Below are positions 43,472 through 52,323 of a DNA stretch of 64,000 nucleotides, in pieces (position 1 is the first letter of the stretch; each line of letters starts with the position of its first letter). The stretch covers positions 230,953 through 294,952 of the forward strand of contig CANMAI010000007.1 in NCBI GenBank assembly GCA_947495795.1. The letters run 5' to 3'. The notes under the pieces were generated by a model that was given only the letters and a program-made list of their open reading frames with translations, was not told the DNA's origin and did not search any database. Source of the stretch: an uncultured Paracoccaceae bacterium (GTDB lineage: Bacteria; Pseudomonadota; Alphaproteobacteria; Rhodobacterales; Rhodobacteraceae). The position numbers and the translations under genes are program-made.

Positions 43472-43882
43472 TTACTGGATGAGGAAATCGAACTTTCCGT
43501 TCTGGTAGAGCACGGTCACGCAGTCTTCCTCCGATATGCAGCGGCTGACATGGGAAAGGCCTGCGGGGATGCGGTAGAAGGATCCCTTTCCAAGATGCGG
43601 GGTATCGGGGTCTGTGCCCGCCGGGTGGTGGATCATCGTGCCCGAGAGTATGACGCCGAACATATCTGCCGATTTGATGTGGGGCGGCGAGACGAGGCCT
43701 GCGGGAAGGCGGACCATGGCCATGTAGGGTTCCGTGAAACGGTTGCCCATCAAGGGTGCGAAGGCGACGCCTTCTGGTGTGACATCCCAGCCAAGCTCTG
43801 CGGCGGGAGTGTTCCGGATCTCAGGGTCTGCCATTGCGCTGGTCGCGGCAAGGAGAAGGAGGGCGGTAAGGTATTTCAGCAT
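43472..43882 (-). CDS. Cupin-type secreted protein
   Basis: A 136-residue protein with a signal peptide (MLKYLTALLLLAATSAMA) and a small beta-barrel that looks cupin-like: VRLPAGLVSPPHIKSADMFG near 66 with one metal-type His, SGTMIHHPAGTDPDTPHLGK, and SFYRIPAGLSHVSRC. It resembles DUF4437-type cupins. Two Cys near 120 may form a disulfide. The start at 43882 has GGAG six bases upstream. Single gene. Confidence 0.75.
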   Translation of the reverse strand: MLKYLTALLLLAATSAMADPEIRNTPAAELGWDVTPEGVAFAPLMGNRFTEPYMAMVRLPAGLVSPPHIKSADMFGVILSGTMIHHPAGTDPDTPHLGKGSFYRIPAGLSHVSRCISEEDCVTVLYQNGKFDFLIQ

Positions 43883-44146
43883 TCTTTGCTCCATATGAAA
43901 CTATTTGGTATTATTTCATATAGGAAACCAAAAGGTATTACTTCAAGAGGTGTTCAACCGGAAATATGAGTTTTTGGAACGGTTGGTTCTCTTGGCTGAT
44001 GGGAGACGAGCGTAGTGCCGGATATCGGGGGAGGTGAGAGACATTCTGCGCCAGTTAATTTCTGGCTCCTGCGCAACCGTTTGCCGTGAGCCTCGCGTTT
44101 TTGTCCTGACGTCCGGATACCTTAAGCTTTGCAGCCGCACGGTATC

Positions 44147-45190
44147 TCAGATGATCTCATCCTCGTCGAACATCGGATCGTCGGCCAGTTGCGTCGAGTG
44201 GTTGTCCATAGCGTTCTCCGCCTTCTTGACCGATCCGACCCGTGCGAGATGAAACACGGCATCCCCTTCATTGACCACGGGCAGCACCGCCCTGCCGACG
44301 ATAATGCCGTCGAACGGGGCTTCGATCTCGCTCTCGTTCTCGCCGAATGGATCGGAGACGGAGCCGAGCATGTCCCCCTTGTGGACCAGATCACCGTCGG
44401 ACCGGAAACTGCGGAACAATCCGCCCATCGGGGCGCGGAGCCACTTGCTGGAGGGGCAGAATTGGGGCGGAGACTTGGCCGCCGCAACGCCCCGACCGGA
44501 TATCATGCCGAGCGACCTGAGAACCCGGAGGATACCGGCCTGGCCCGCGCGCACGGAAACCTCATCGAAACGCAGGCCCTCGCCAGCCTCGTAGAGAAGG
44601 ATGCGCTTGCCGAGATCATGTGCCGCCCCCCTGAGCGAGCCCTCGCGGATGGGCGATTGCATGATGATCGGTGCGCCAAAGATATCCGCGAGCTTTCGCA
44701 TTTCATCATCATCAGGAGATATGCGGATTTGCGGATAATTGGTGCGGTGGATCGCGGCCGAATGCAGATCGATACCCAAATCCGAACGGAACACGATCTC
44801 GGTGAGGAAAAGATGCGCGAGACGTGCTGCGAGTGATCCGCCCTCGTTTCCGGGGAAAGACCGGTTCAGGTCACGCCTGTCGGGCAGATAGCGGGACTTG
44901 TTGATAAAGCCGAAGGAATTCACAATCGGCACGACGATCAACGTGCCCTTCATGCCGCGGAGGGCGGGCGATTTCAGCAGGCGGCGGACGATTTCTATGC
45001 CGATAACCTCATCCCCGTGGATGCCCGCACTGACAAAGACCGACGGGCCATCGGCCTTTCCGTGGATCACATGGGCCGACATTGTTACCGGGGTGTGATC
45101 GGACAGGGAACTGACCGGCAGATCGACCGTGCGGCGGGTGCCGGGGGCAATGATCTCCCCGCCGATCTCAAACCCTGCCTTTTTCGGCAT
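44147..45190 (-). CDS. Succinylglutamate desuccinylase/aspartoacylase family zinc enzyme
   Basis: A 347-residue M14-like zinc hydrolase. The metal motif SAGIHGDEVIGIE gives His58 and Glu61, and IDLHSAAIHRTNYPQIR near 140 gives the third ligand. RDLNRSFPGNE near 105 is the substrate Arg block. The C-terminal domain has SEIEAPFDGIIVGRAVLPVV. It overlaps rimK by one base and ends the three-gene set zinc protease-rimK-hydrolase. Instead of arginine catabolism it may trim glutamyl groups added by the RimK-type ligase; that is inference from the cluster. Confidence 0.85.
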   Translation of the reverse strand: MPKKAGFEIGGEIIAPGTRRTVDLPVSSLSDHTPVTMSAHVIHGKADGPSVFVSAGIHGDEVIGIEIVRRLLKSPALRGMKGTLIVVPIVNSFGFINKSRYLPDRRDLNRSFPGNEGGSLAARLAHLFLTEIVFRSDLGIDLHSAAIHRTNYPQIRISPDDDEMRKLADIFGAPIIMQSPIREGSLRGAAHDLGKRILLYEAGEGLRFDEVSVRAGQAGILRVLRSLGMISGRGVAAAKSPPQFCPSSKWLRAPMGGLFRSFRSDGDLVHKGDMLGSVSDPFGENESEIEAPFDGIIVGRAVLPVVNEGDAVFHLARVGSVKKAENAMDNHSTQLADDPMFDEDEII

Positions 45191-46095
45191 TATCCCTTGC
45201 CCTTGGTCTTTGTGGCGTTGGGTTTTGCGTTCTTTTCTATGAAAGCGATGATCTTACCTGCGATATCGAGGCCGGTGGCCTTTTCCACCCCTTCGAGGCC
45301 GGGAGAGGAGTTCACCTCCATAACCACTGCGCCGTGGTTTGCCCGCAGCATATCGACGCCGCAGACATTCAGGCCCATGGACTTCGCGGCCCGCACGGCG
45401 GTCGAGCGCTCTTCGGGGGAGAGCTTGATCAGCTCGGCCGAGCCGCCACGGTGAAGGTTTGATCTGAATTCGCCTTCGGCACCGCTGCGCTTCATTGCGG
45501 CTACCACGCGACCGCCGATCACGATGGCGCGGATATCCGTGCCGCCTGCTTCCTTGATGAACTCCTGCACGAGGATGTTGGTATTGGTTGCCCGAAACGC
45601 CTCGATCACCGATTTTGCGGATCTGTCCGTATCGGCCAGAACGACGCCGAGGCCCTGCGTGCCTTCCAGCAGTTTGATGACGAGCGGGGCGCCGCCTGCA
45701 AGCTCCAGAACTTCCTCCGTCTGCTTTGGGTCATGCGCGAATGTGGTGACGGGCAGGCCCACACCATCTCGTGCCAGAAGCTGCATGGATCTTAACTTAT
45801 CCCGCGAGCGGCCGATGGCCACGCTTTCATTCAGGGGGTAGACGCCCATCATCTCGAACTGCCGCAGCACAGCCGTGCCGTAAAACGTGATGGATGCACC
45901 TATCCGGGGGATGACCGCATCGTAGCCCACCAGTTTCTCTCCATTGTAGTAGATCTCCGGGCGGCGCGAGGCGATGTTCATGTAACATCTGAGGGTGTTG
46001 ATGATATCGAGTTCGTGTCCCCGTTCCCCTGCCGCCTCTGCCAAGCGCTTATGGGAATAGAGTTCGGCATTCCGGGCGAGCATCGCGATTTTCAT
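45190..46095 (-). CDS. rimK: RimK-family ATP-grasp ligase
   Basis: A 301-residue ATP-grasp ligase that in other bacteria adds glutamates to ribosomal protein S6. Visible blocks are [40 protein letters not shown] near 97, [19 protein letters not shown] near 143, [17 protein letters not shown] near 220, and the metal site [15 protein letters not shown] near 260. The start at 46095 overlaps the zinc protease stop (ATGA) and has AAGGAAAG upstream. Confidence 0.9.
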   Translation of the reverse strand: MKIAMLARNAELYSHKRLAEAAGERGHELDIINTLRCYMNIASRRPEIYYNGEKLVGYDAVIPRIGASITFYGTAVLRQFEMMGVYPLNESVAIGRSRDKLRSMQLLARDGVGLPVTTFAHDPKQTEEVLELAGGAPLVIKLLEGTQGLGVVLADTDRSAKSVIEAFRATNTNILVQEFIKEAGGTDIRAIVIGGRVVAAMKRSGAEGEFRSNLHRGGSAELIKLSPEERSTAVRAAKSMGLNVCGVDMLRANHGAVVMEVNSSPGLEGVEKATGLDIAGKIIAFIEKNAKPNATKTKGKG

Positions 46096-46544
46096 GAGGC
46101 TTTCCTTTTGGGAGGCTTTTCGGGGGCGGAGGTGATCGTGAGGTTCTTCTTGCCCGGGTGTACGACGATATGGTGGCTCCGCAATGCGGTGCGCCCGACG
46201 ATCATGCGAAACGTCATCTCGGTGCGTTCGGCCAGTGACAGATCTATCTTCCACAGCCGGTTTGCGATGCGGAACTTCGTCTGGATGATGATCCGCACTT
46301 CTGGAATGCCACTCGTATTGGTGATCTCCCGGCGGTCATGTATCGGGCATTCCACATCCGTGTCGTGCGCATCATCATCGAAGCGCGTATGAAACCGGAC
46401 CCAAGGCGCGCCTTCGTGTTCAAACTCCACGATGTCGGTGGCGTGAAGTGCGGATGTGCGCGCGCCCGTATCGATCTTTGCCTTGAGGTTCGTGAGCCCA
46501 AGAAGCGGAAGGTCCACCCGCTCTTGCCAGCCGATCATGAGCAT
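46092..46544 (-). CDS. RimK-associated ATP-dependent zinc protease family protein
   Basis: A 150-residue pepsin-like-fold protein of the ATP-dependent zinc protease (RimB/RloA-like) family: [20 protein letters not shown] near residue 24 with an aspartyl-protease-type DTG, then [20 protein letters not shown], and [20 protein letters not shown] at the end. Members are encoded beside RimK and are implicated in reversing or tuning S6 glutamylation. ATG 46544 has GGGAG nine bases upstream; 46571 and 46538 are alternatives. Divergent from argD. Confidence 0.82.
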   Translation of the reverse strand: MLMIGWQERVDLPLLGLTNLKAKIDTGARTSALHATDIVEFEHEGAPWVRFHTRFDDDAHDTDVECPIHDRREITNTSGIPEVRIIIQTKFRIANRLWKIDLSLAERTEMTFRMIVGRTALRSHHIVVHPGKKNLTITSAPEKPPKRKAS

Positions 46545-46666
46545 GAAAGCCGTCTCCCAGAAGTGTAACACGTCTCCTTATGCACTTTGTTGCGCGTGAT
46601 TACTATCAATCGCGCGCTGGTTGTAAATGTGATCTTGCGCGATCAAATCCGGCAGTCGCTTCCTTC

Positions 46667-46691
46667 GCCTCCCACCCAATGAGTGGGAGGC
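46667..46691. promoter_or_regulatory. Hairpin 1 in the argD leader region
   Basis: GCCTCCCAC pairs perfectly with GTGGGAGGC around the loop CCAATGA. It is upstream of the terminator-like hairpin and may be part of a two-structure leader or belong to the divergent promoter. Confidence 0.4.
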
Positions 46692-46715
46692 AGGCTTTGG
46701 GCGACAGTTCTTTTA

Positions 46716-46838
46716 ATGCGATGTGGATTGATTGACTTGGGGGAAAGCTTGGGCCATGACGGATTGGCCCCGGTGCGATTGCGCCGGGGTTTGGTTTTGT
46801 GGGCCGCTGCGGCGGCGATAAGAGGAGAATTGGTGTGA
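46716..46838 (+). CDS. Possible leader peptide frame overlapping the argD start
   Basis: An open frame of 40 codons starts MRCGLIDLGESLGHDG and continues LAPVRLRRG, so three of four codons inside the downstream hairpin are Arg codons. It stops with TGA at 46836-46838, overlapping the argD GTG by the classic four bases. No good ribosome site is visible before its ATG. It could be an arginine-sensing leader or a chance frame. Confidence 0.3.
   Translation: MRCGLIDLGESLGHDGLAPVRLRRGLVLWAAAAAIRGELV
46768..46799 (+). terminator. Intrinsic-terminator-like hairpin in the argD leader
   Basis: CCCCGGTGC and GCGCCGGGG form a nine-pair stem (one G-U) with loop GATT, followed by TTTGGTTTTG. It lies 36 bases before the argD start with no plus-strand gene upstream, so it is best explained as an attenuator or as the end of a short leader RNA. 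Confidence 0.6.
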
Positions 46839-48031
46839 TCACGCCCGTACTGCCGACTTATGCACGGGCTCCGCTTTCCTTTGTGGAAGGTTCTGGGCCC
46901 TGGTTGATGACCGAGACCGGTGAACGCTATCTGGACCTTGGCGCTGGCATTGCTGTCACCGCTTTGGGCCATGCGAACCCGCGTCTTGTGGCAGCGCTGG
47001 AAGCTCAGGCACGACGTTTGTGGCATACCTCCAACCTTTATGAGATCCCCAATCAGGCGAAGCTGGCGGAAATGCTCGTAGAGGCGACATTCGCCGACAC
47101 GATGTTTTTCACGAACTCCGGCACGGAGGCCGTGGAATGCGCTGTGAAGATGGCGCGCAAGCATTTCAGCCACAATGGCCAGCCGGAGCGGGTGGAGATC
47201 ATCTGTTTCGAGGGCTCGTTTCATGGGCGTTCCAGCGCCGGGATCGCTGCGGCTGGTTCCGAGAAGATGGTGGGCGGTTTCGGGCCTGTTCTGCCGGGTT
47301 TCGTGCATCTGCCATGGGGCGATCATGAGGGGCTGAAGGCTGCCATCGGGCCGAAGACGGCGGCCATCATGGTCGAGCCGGTGCAGGGGGAGGGCGGTAT
47401 TCGCCCGATGCCCGAAGTGTGCCTCAAGGGGTTGCGCGATCTCTGTGACGCGCACGGGATCCTGATGATTTTGGATGAGGTGCAATGCGGGATGGGCCGC
47501 ACGGGCCGCCTGTTTGCCCATGAATGGGCCGGGATCGAGCCCGATATCATGGCTGTTGCAAAGGGGATCGGCGGAGGCTTTCCGCTGGGCGCGTGCCTTG
47601 CCACGGAGGCGGCTGCGGACGGAATGGGGCTTGGCACCCATGGTTCCACCTATGGCGGCAATCCCTTGGCCTGTGCCGTTGGAATTTCTGTGGTGGAGAC
47701 GATGCTTGAGGACGGGTTTCTTGAGAATGTCTCGCGCATCGCGGGGCGTATGCGGCAGGGGCTGGAAAGCCTTGTGGCGCGCTTTCCAGAGGTGTTCATC
47801 GGTGTGCGTGGTTCCGGGCTGATGCTGGGGCTGATGTGCAAGGCGGCTGTGGGCGATGTTGTGGCGGCAGGCTACGACGCGAAGGTGATCGTGGTGCCTG
47901 CTGCGGACAATGTTGCGCGGGTATTGCCGCCTCTCAACATCACCGCCGAAGAGGTGGATGAAGCGCTTTTGCGGCTTGAGGCAGCGGCACGGGCCTTGCA
48001 GCCTGAGACCGTTGGAGGAGATGCGGTATGA
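46835..48031 (+). CDS. argD: Acetylornithine aminotransferase
   Basis: PLP-dependent class III aminotransferase of 398 residues acting in arginine synthesis. Blocks seen: [20 protein letters not shown] near 47, [16 protein letters not shown] near 95, [12 protein letters not shown] near 126, [13 protein letters not shown] near 210 (PLP Asp), and [14 protein letters not shown] near 240 with the PLP-binding Lys. The GTG start at 46835 has AGGAGA seven bases upstream. It overlaps argF by four bases. The leader carries a terminator-like hairpin, suggesting attenuation. Confidence 0.94.
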   Translation: MITPVLPTYARAPLSFVEGSGPWLMTETGERYLDLGAGIAVTALGHANPRLVAALEAQARRLWHTSNLYEIPNQAKLAEMLVEATFADTMFFTNSGTEAVECAVKMARKHFSHNGQPERVEIICFEGSFHGRSSAGIAAAGSEKMVGGFGPVLPGFVHLPWGDHEGLKAAIGPKTAAIMVEPVQGEGGIRPMPEVCLKGLRDLCDAHGILMILDEVQCGMGRTGRLFAHEWAGIEPDIMAVAKGIGGGFPLGACLATEAAADGMGLGTHGSTYGGNPLACAVGISVVETMLEDGFLENVSRIAGRMRQGLESLVARFPEVFIGVRGSGLMLGLMCKAAVGDVVAAGYDAKVIVVPAADNVARVLPPLNITAEEVDEALLRLEAAARALQPETVGGDAV

Positions 48032-48954
48032 AGCATTTTCTGGATATCCATCAGACCGAAGTGGACGACCTGAAGGGCATGATCTCGGCTGCGCGCAAGA
48101 TCAAATCCGCCCGCGATGGCAAGGGCCGAGCCGAGCGGGATGCCGATGCGCCTTTGACGGGCAAGATGGTGGCGCTGATCTTCGAGAAGCCCTCTACGCG
48201 GACACGGGTGAGCTTTGACGTGGGTGCGCGGCAGCTGGGGGCGGAAACAATGCTGCTTTCTGGTGCCGAAATGCAGCTTGGGCATGGTGAGACGATTGCG
48301 GATACGGCGCGCGTGCTTTCGCGATACGTTGATACGATCATGATCCGGACGTTTGAGGAAAACACGCTTCGTGAGATGGCGGAATATGCCTCTGTGCCGG
48401 TGATCAACGGGCTGACGAACGAGAGCCATCCCTGCCAGATCATGGCGGACGTGATGACCTATGAGGAGCATCGCGGCTCCATCGCCGGGAAAAAAGTGGT
48501 GTGGACGGGGGATGGCAACAATGTCTGCACCAGCTTCCTGCATGCTGCCGGGCAGTTCGGCTTTGATCTCACATTCTCCGGCCCCGAGACGCTGGACCCT
48601 TCACCTGAGGCGATGGGATTTGCGCGGGGGAAGGGATCTCGTGTGGTGATCGAGCGGGATGCAATGAAGGCTGTGGAGGGCGCCGATCTGGTGGTGGCTG
48701 ACACGTGGCTTTCGATGCACGACCCGCAGAGTGCACGGGAGCGGCGACACAACCAACTGCGGCCCTATCAGGTGAATGCAGAGCTGATGGCAGAGGCTGA
48801 TCCTGATGCATTGTTCATGCATTGCCTGCCAGCGCACCGGAATGAAGAGGTGACTTCCGAGGTGATGGACGGGCCGCAATCGGTGATTTTTGACGAGGCG
48901 GAAAACCGGCTGCATGCGCAAAAGGCCATCATGCGCTGGTGCATGGGCGTCTGA
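48028..48954 (+). CDS. argF: Ornithine carbamoyltransferase
   Basis: Forms citrulline from ornithine and carbamoyl phosphate. The 308-residue enzyme shows the carbamoyl-phosphate loop STRTRVSF near 56, [15 protein letters not shown] near 97, [11 protein letters not shown] near 133, the ornithine loop region [10 protein letters not shown] near 220, and [11 protein letters not shown] near 267. ATG 48028 overlaps the argD stop (ATGA), so argD-argF are translationally coupled. Confidence 0.96.
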   Translation: MKHFLDIHQTEVDDLKGMISAARKIKSARDGKGRAERDADAPLTGKMVALIFEKPSTRTRVSFDVGARQLGAETMLLSGAEMQLGHGETIADTARVLSRYVDTIMIRTFEENTLREMAEYASVPVINGLTNESHPCQIMADVMTYEEHRGSIAGKKVVWTGDGNNVCTSFLHAAGQFGFDLTFSGPETLDPSPEAMGFARGKGSRVVIERDAMKAVEGADLVVADTWLSMHDPQSARERRHNQLRPYQVNAELMAEADPDALFMHCLPAHRNEEVTSEVMDGPQSVIFDEAENRLHAQKAIMRWCMGV

Positions 48955-48961
48955 AAGGCCG

Positions 48962-48981
48962 GGGCGCGGAGTTTCGCGCCC
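48962..48981 (+). terminator. Hairpin after argF
   Basis: GGGCGCG and CGCGCCC form a seven-pair stem with loop GAGTTT eight bases after the argF stop. The T-run is missing, so it may need Rho or act mainly as a 3' end stabiliser. The next 170 bases hold no gene that I can see. Confidence 0.45.
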
Positions 48982-49155
48982 TGCTGCGCTTCATGGCTGC
49001 GGAACGTCGCGTATCTTTAAGCCGGTGCGAATGGTTTTCCAAAAGAAACACATGCCGACGCGCTTGACAGTGCTGGCGCTGACGTCAGGCAACTCTGCCT
49101 CTGTGGCCGCACTGCCGACAAACTGCTGTTTGTTGCACAATCACCAATTGCAGCT

Positions 49156-49629
49156 TCAACTTGCGCCAGCTTCCTCAAGCAGATCAATCAACTCCTTTGC
49201 ATCGTTTGACCGTGCTATATCAAGTGCTGTACGCCCCGCTTGATCACGACTTCCGAGTTCCGCGCCTGCTTCGATCAATATCCTGGCAATTGGCAAGGAG
49301 TGCTGAGGCTGCTCGGCGATGGCCATAAGTGGTGTACACCCACGCAAATCAGTAGCGTTCACATCCGCTCCGTTTGCGATTAATTTGAGGCCCGCATCTT
49401 CATCAATCACAATGTGCAATGGAGTGTTGCCGCCGCCATCTCGCGCCATCACATCGGCACCATACACCAAAAGAAGATCCAGAATTGAATCGGCGTCACA
49501 GGTGTTGAGAAGATGAACAGGTTGTGTTCCGCCTCGGCCAGCGGTGACTGCAAGCGCTGGGTCAGCTTCAAGCATATCGTTTACAAGATCAGTCCGGCCT
49601 TCAAAGACGGCCTCATGAAAGCTGAGCAT
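49156..49629 (-). CDS. Ankyrin-repeat protein
   Basis: A 157-residue protein built of about four ankyrin repeats: MLSFHEAVFEGRTDLVNDML, DSILDLLLVYGADVMARDGG with NTPLHIVIDE, LIANGADVNATDLRGCTPLM, then ILIEAGAELGSRDQAGRTAL. It is cytosolic and likely a protein-binding module; the partner is unknown. The ATG at 49629 has GGAAG upstream; 49647 and 49683 are alternatives. Codon use is less GC-rich than in the arg genes. Confidence 0.82.
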   Translation of the reverse strand: MLSFHEAVFEGRTDLVNDMLEADPALAVTAGRGGTQPVHLLNTCDADSILDLLLVYGADVMARDGGGNTPLHIVIDEDAGLKLIANGADVNATDLRGCTPLMAIAEQPQHSLPIARILIEAGAELGSRDQAGRTALDIARSNDAKELIDLLEEAGAS

Positions 49630-49958
49630 ACGTTTCTTCCGCGTCATGTATTTCTGGAGTTTGTCTAGCAAAATCGGTGCCACGCTTTCTGGTTTTGTCG
49701 AGTGTTCTAACGCGGTTTGTATCTTTGAAATGCGCTAAGGGATGTTTTAGCTGAGAGCAAAACGTTCCTGATTTTATCCGATCGAGGCGTTGGTTGGAAT
49801 GTGCTCCAAAGGGCTGATGAAAGCTGCTCGACGCCCCAGAACGTTGTTCGGTCTGGTCCTTCGCGCATGATTGGGTTCGAAGCGGCGTCGAAAACATGTA
49901 ACGCCCTTTCCCTGTTCGAGATGGCAGAGGCGGCATGGTCAACTTGCATCGACATGAA

Positions 49959-50462
49959 TCAGGGGTTCGGGCGCGTTTGATGGACCACGATATTGAAACC
50001 CTCGACGAGAGAGGGCGGAACAAAGTGGCTGGAAATCTGATGAAACTGCTCCTCCGTTACTGTAAACGGATGATCGCCCTGCGCATTGCGTGCGTGCAGC
50101 CTTGCAAGACAAACCTCATCGGGAACGTCCAGCACATGAAGCTTGTGATCCGCATTTGTCTGCTCAAAGATGCTCCGCATCCAGGCGCGTGCTTCGACAG
50201 TGTTCGCCTGGAAATCCAGAACAACCGAGACGCCTGCGTTCAGCAGGGACGCAACGTGGGGGCCGATGATACCATGCAGCTTTGAAGCGCACCGAATGTA
50301 ATCGGCTATCGAAGACATCTCTTCAGAGTAGAGAGCGTTCAGCCACTCGTCTTCGGACATCACAACGGTTCTTTCCGACTTGCCGAGTTGGGCCGTCAGC
50401 GTGGATTTTCCTGAGGCAATTTTTCCGCACAGCATGTGCAGGGTCGGCGATATGGAGGACAT
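49959..50462 (-). CDS. P-loop kinase-like ATPase (AAA_33 type)
   Basis: A 167-residue P-loop protein. Walker A is MLCGKIASGKSTL near residue 10, followed by VVMSEDEWLNALY with acidic residues and VVLDFQANTVEAR near 80. The pattern fits zeta-toxin/chloramphenicol-phosphotransferase-like small kinases (AAA_33). The substrate is unknown. ATG 50462 matches the start of homology. The 275 bases between it and the ankyrin gene show no gene. Confidence 0.78.
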   Translation of the reverse strand: MSSISPTLHMLCGKIASGKSTLTAQLGKSERTVVMSEDEWLNALYSEEMSSIADYIRCASKLHGIIGPHVASLLNAGVSVVLDFQANTVEARAWMRSIFEQTNADHKLHVLDVPDEVCLARLHARNAQGDHPFTVTEEQFHQISSHFVPPSLVEGFNIVVHQTRPNP

Positions 50463-50795
50463 GAGACTACCCTTGTTCGGTGCATTGCGCACAACTGAGG
50501 TTCAGATACGAATTGCCCGGCCCGTTTTGTCAGGCCGGCATCGTAATTCGACTTTGGCTTTGCAGGCCGAATTTCTGAACAGTGGTCTTCATGAGCACCA
50601 ACTGGCATGCGAAAGCACCCTTGTCCATGACGGAGCTGACATTCCAGACCAGCGCTTCCGTGCATTTCACAGCGCGTGTCCGGAATTTGAAGTGATAGAG
50701 GTGGAGCAGACGTGAGCCGGATGGCTCCCTCGCTTTGGTGTGCCTGGAATTCATTCATCTCTTACCAAGGGCGAAACAAAGGGATAGGGCACCGC
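50463..50795. other. Gene-poor gap with a weak small open frame
   Basis: I see no certain gene here. A minus-strand frame at 50530-50754 gives RLLHLYHFKFRTRAVKCTEA followed by LVWNVSSVMDKGAFAC. It looks somewhat protein-like but has no recognisable family or ribosome site. It may be a gene remnant. Confidence 0.25.
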
Positions 50796-51278
50796 TCAAC
50801 GCTTTGCCGCCAGATACTTTTTGAGGATACCGTTCAGGATCTGCTTCTCCTCCGTTGAGAGGATAGCCGTGAGGCGTGCTTGCGTTTCGACATGGTCGGT
50901 GACGGCCTTGTCTATTCTTTCTCGCCCCGTTTTGGTGAGCGCGATGAGGACGCTTCGTTTGTCTTCGGGGTTCCCAATCCGCTCCACCAGCCCTTCCCCT
51001 ACGAGGCTGTCGATCCGGTTTGTCATGGTGCCGGAGGTGATCATCATCGCACTGATTAACTGATTTGGGGAAAGCGCGTGGGGTGGGCCTGCGCGAAGGA
51101 GAGTCGCGAGTACATCGAACTGCATGGGTTTCAGGGAATGGGCCGAGAAGTTTTTGCCCATTTCCTCCGAGAGATGGCGGGCTGTGCGCTGGAGACGCCC
51201 GATCAGGGCCATCGGCTCAGTATCTATATCGGGGCGCTGTTTGGCCCATTGCGCTCTGATCTTGTCGATCTCATCCAT
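50796..51278 (-). CDS. MarR-family transcriptional regulator
   Basis: A 160-residue winged-helix regulator: LKPMQFDVLATLLRAGPPHA and LSPNQLISAMMITSGTMTNR make the HTH, followed by IDSLVGEGLVERIGNPEDKR, the wing with the conserved D-K-R, and a dimerising C-terminal helix. It is divergent from an EamA transporter gene with two MarR-type boxes in the gap, so it probably represses both. Confidence 0.93.
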   Translation of the reverse strand: MDEIDKIRAQWAKQRPDIDTEPMALIGRLQRTARHLSEEMGKNFSAHSLKPMQFDVLATLLRAGPPHALSPNQLISAMMITSGTMTNRIDSLVGEGLVERIGNPEDKRSVLIALTKTGRERIDKAVTDHVETQARLTAILSTEEKQILNGILKKYLAAKR

Positions 51279-51300
51279 GAGGGAGAATTATGGGGACTAT

Positions 51301-51342
51301 ATCTTGACGTCAAGATTTATGTAGCTATCTTGATGTCGAGAT
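51301..51342. promoter_or_regulatory. Two MarR boxes
   Basis: ATCTTGACGTCAAGAT at 51301-51316 is a perfect palindrome. ATCTTGATGTCGAGAT at 51327-51342 is a close copy with two mismatched pairs. Centres are 26 bases apart. They cover the region between the divergent marR and EamA genes. Confidence 0.7.
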
Positions 51343-51355
51343 AAATTGGAGATGT

Positions 51356-52246
51356 ATGATGTCGCGCCCCTCTGATGTGCTTCTGACAGCGCTCGCCCCT
51401 GCGATCTGGGGTAGCAGCTATATTGTGACGACCGAGATGCTGACGAATGTGGATGCGCTGACAATTGCCTTTTTGCGCGCCCTGCCTGCCGGGCTGTTGC
51501 TTCTATTGGCGGTGCGGCAGGTTCCCAAAGGGGCGTGGATCGGGAAGATGTTTGTATTGGGAGCGCTTAACTTCTCGATCTTCTGGACGCTGCTGTTCTT
51601 CGCAGCCCACCGCTTGCCGGGCGGAGTGGCGGCGGTGATGGGCGCGTTGCAGCCCTTCATCGTGGTTTTTGCGGCATATGGATTGCTGGGGACGCCGATA
51701 CGCGCGCTTTCCGTTCTCGCAACCGTCGCCGGAGTGGGCGGTGTGGCGCTTCTGATTCTGACGCCCGAGGCCGGTTATGACGGGGCGGGCCTTGTGGCCG
51801 GGCTGCTCGGCGCCGTTTCCATGGCACTGGGGACGGTGCTGAGCCGGAAATGGCAGCCGCCCGTGCCTGCCCTGACCTTTACCGCTTGGCAGCTGACGGC
51901 GGGTGGGCTGTTGCTGATGCCGGTGGCGTTTGCCTATGAGCCTGACTGGGTGAGCCTTTCGGCCACGAACCTTCTTGGGCTCGCATATCTCGGACTGATC
52001 GGCGCGGCCTTTACATATGTGATCTGGCTGCGTGGGATTGCACGACTGCAGCCTTCGGCTGTTTCCATCCTTGGCTTCATGAGCCCGCTGACGGCGACGC
52101 TTCTCGGATGGTTCTGGCTTGGAGAGCGGTTGAGCCTGATGCAGATTTTGGGCGTGGCTGTTGTGCTCGGCAGCGTATTTCTCGGGCAATATGCACTGCG
52201 GGCGCGGAATGTGCGGCCCGAAATGCGTGCAGAGCACCAAATTTAA
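51356..52246 (+). CDS. EamA-family (DMT) transporter
   Basis: A 296-residue membrane protein with ten hydrophobic helices in two EamA repeats: ALAPAIWGSSYIVTTEM near 12, LLLLAVRQVPKG near 52, FFAAHRLPGGVAAVMGALQP near 82, and in the second half FTYVIWLRGIARLQPSAVSI near 220. Such transporters export amino acids or other metabolites. The MarR regulator and boxes suggest it is induced by its substrate. Confidence 0.9.
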   Translation: MMSRPSDVLLTALAPAIWGSSYIVTTEMLTNVDALTIAFLRALPAGLLLLLAVRQVPKGAWIGKMFVLGALNFSIFWTLLFFAAHRLPGGVAAVMGALQPFIVVFAAYGLLGTPIRALSVLATVAGVGGVALLILTPEAGYDGAGLVAGLLGAVSMALGTVLSRKWQPPVPALTFTAWQLTAGGLLLMPVAFAYEPDWVSLSATNLLGLAYLGLIGAAFTYVIWLRGIARLQPSAVSILGFMSPLTATLLGWFWLGERLSLMQILGVAVVLGSVFLGQYALRARNVRPEMRAEHQI

Positions 52247-52265
52247 GGAATTCATCGGCGACTTT

Positions 52266-52312
52266 ACCCTTCCTCAACACCCGACACGTAAAAGCGGTGT
52301 TGGGAAAAGGGT
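52266..52312 (+). terminator. Hairpin between the EamA and GGDEF genes
   Basis: ACCCTT...CAACACC pairs with GGTGTTG...AAAGGGT across a small internal bulge and a 14-base loop. It ends 11 bases before the GGDEF gene. It may terminate the transporter transcript or mask the next ribosome site (GAGGTAGG), which directly follows. Confidence 0.45.
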
Positions 52313-52323
52313 GAGGTAGGTAG

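Noticed and set aside
50530..50754. 74-codon minus-strand frame next to marR as a gene
   Set aside because: Some protein-like character, but no start signal or family; described only as an uncertain remnant.
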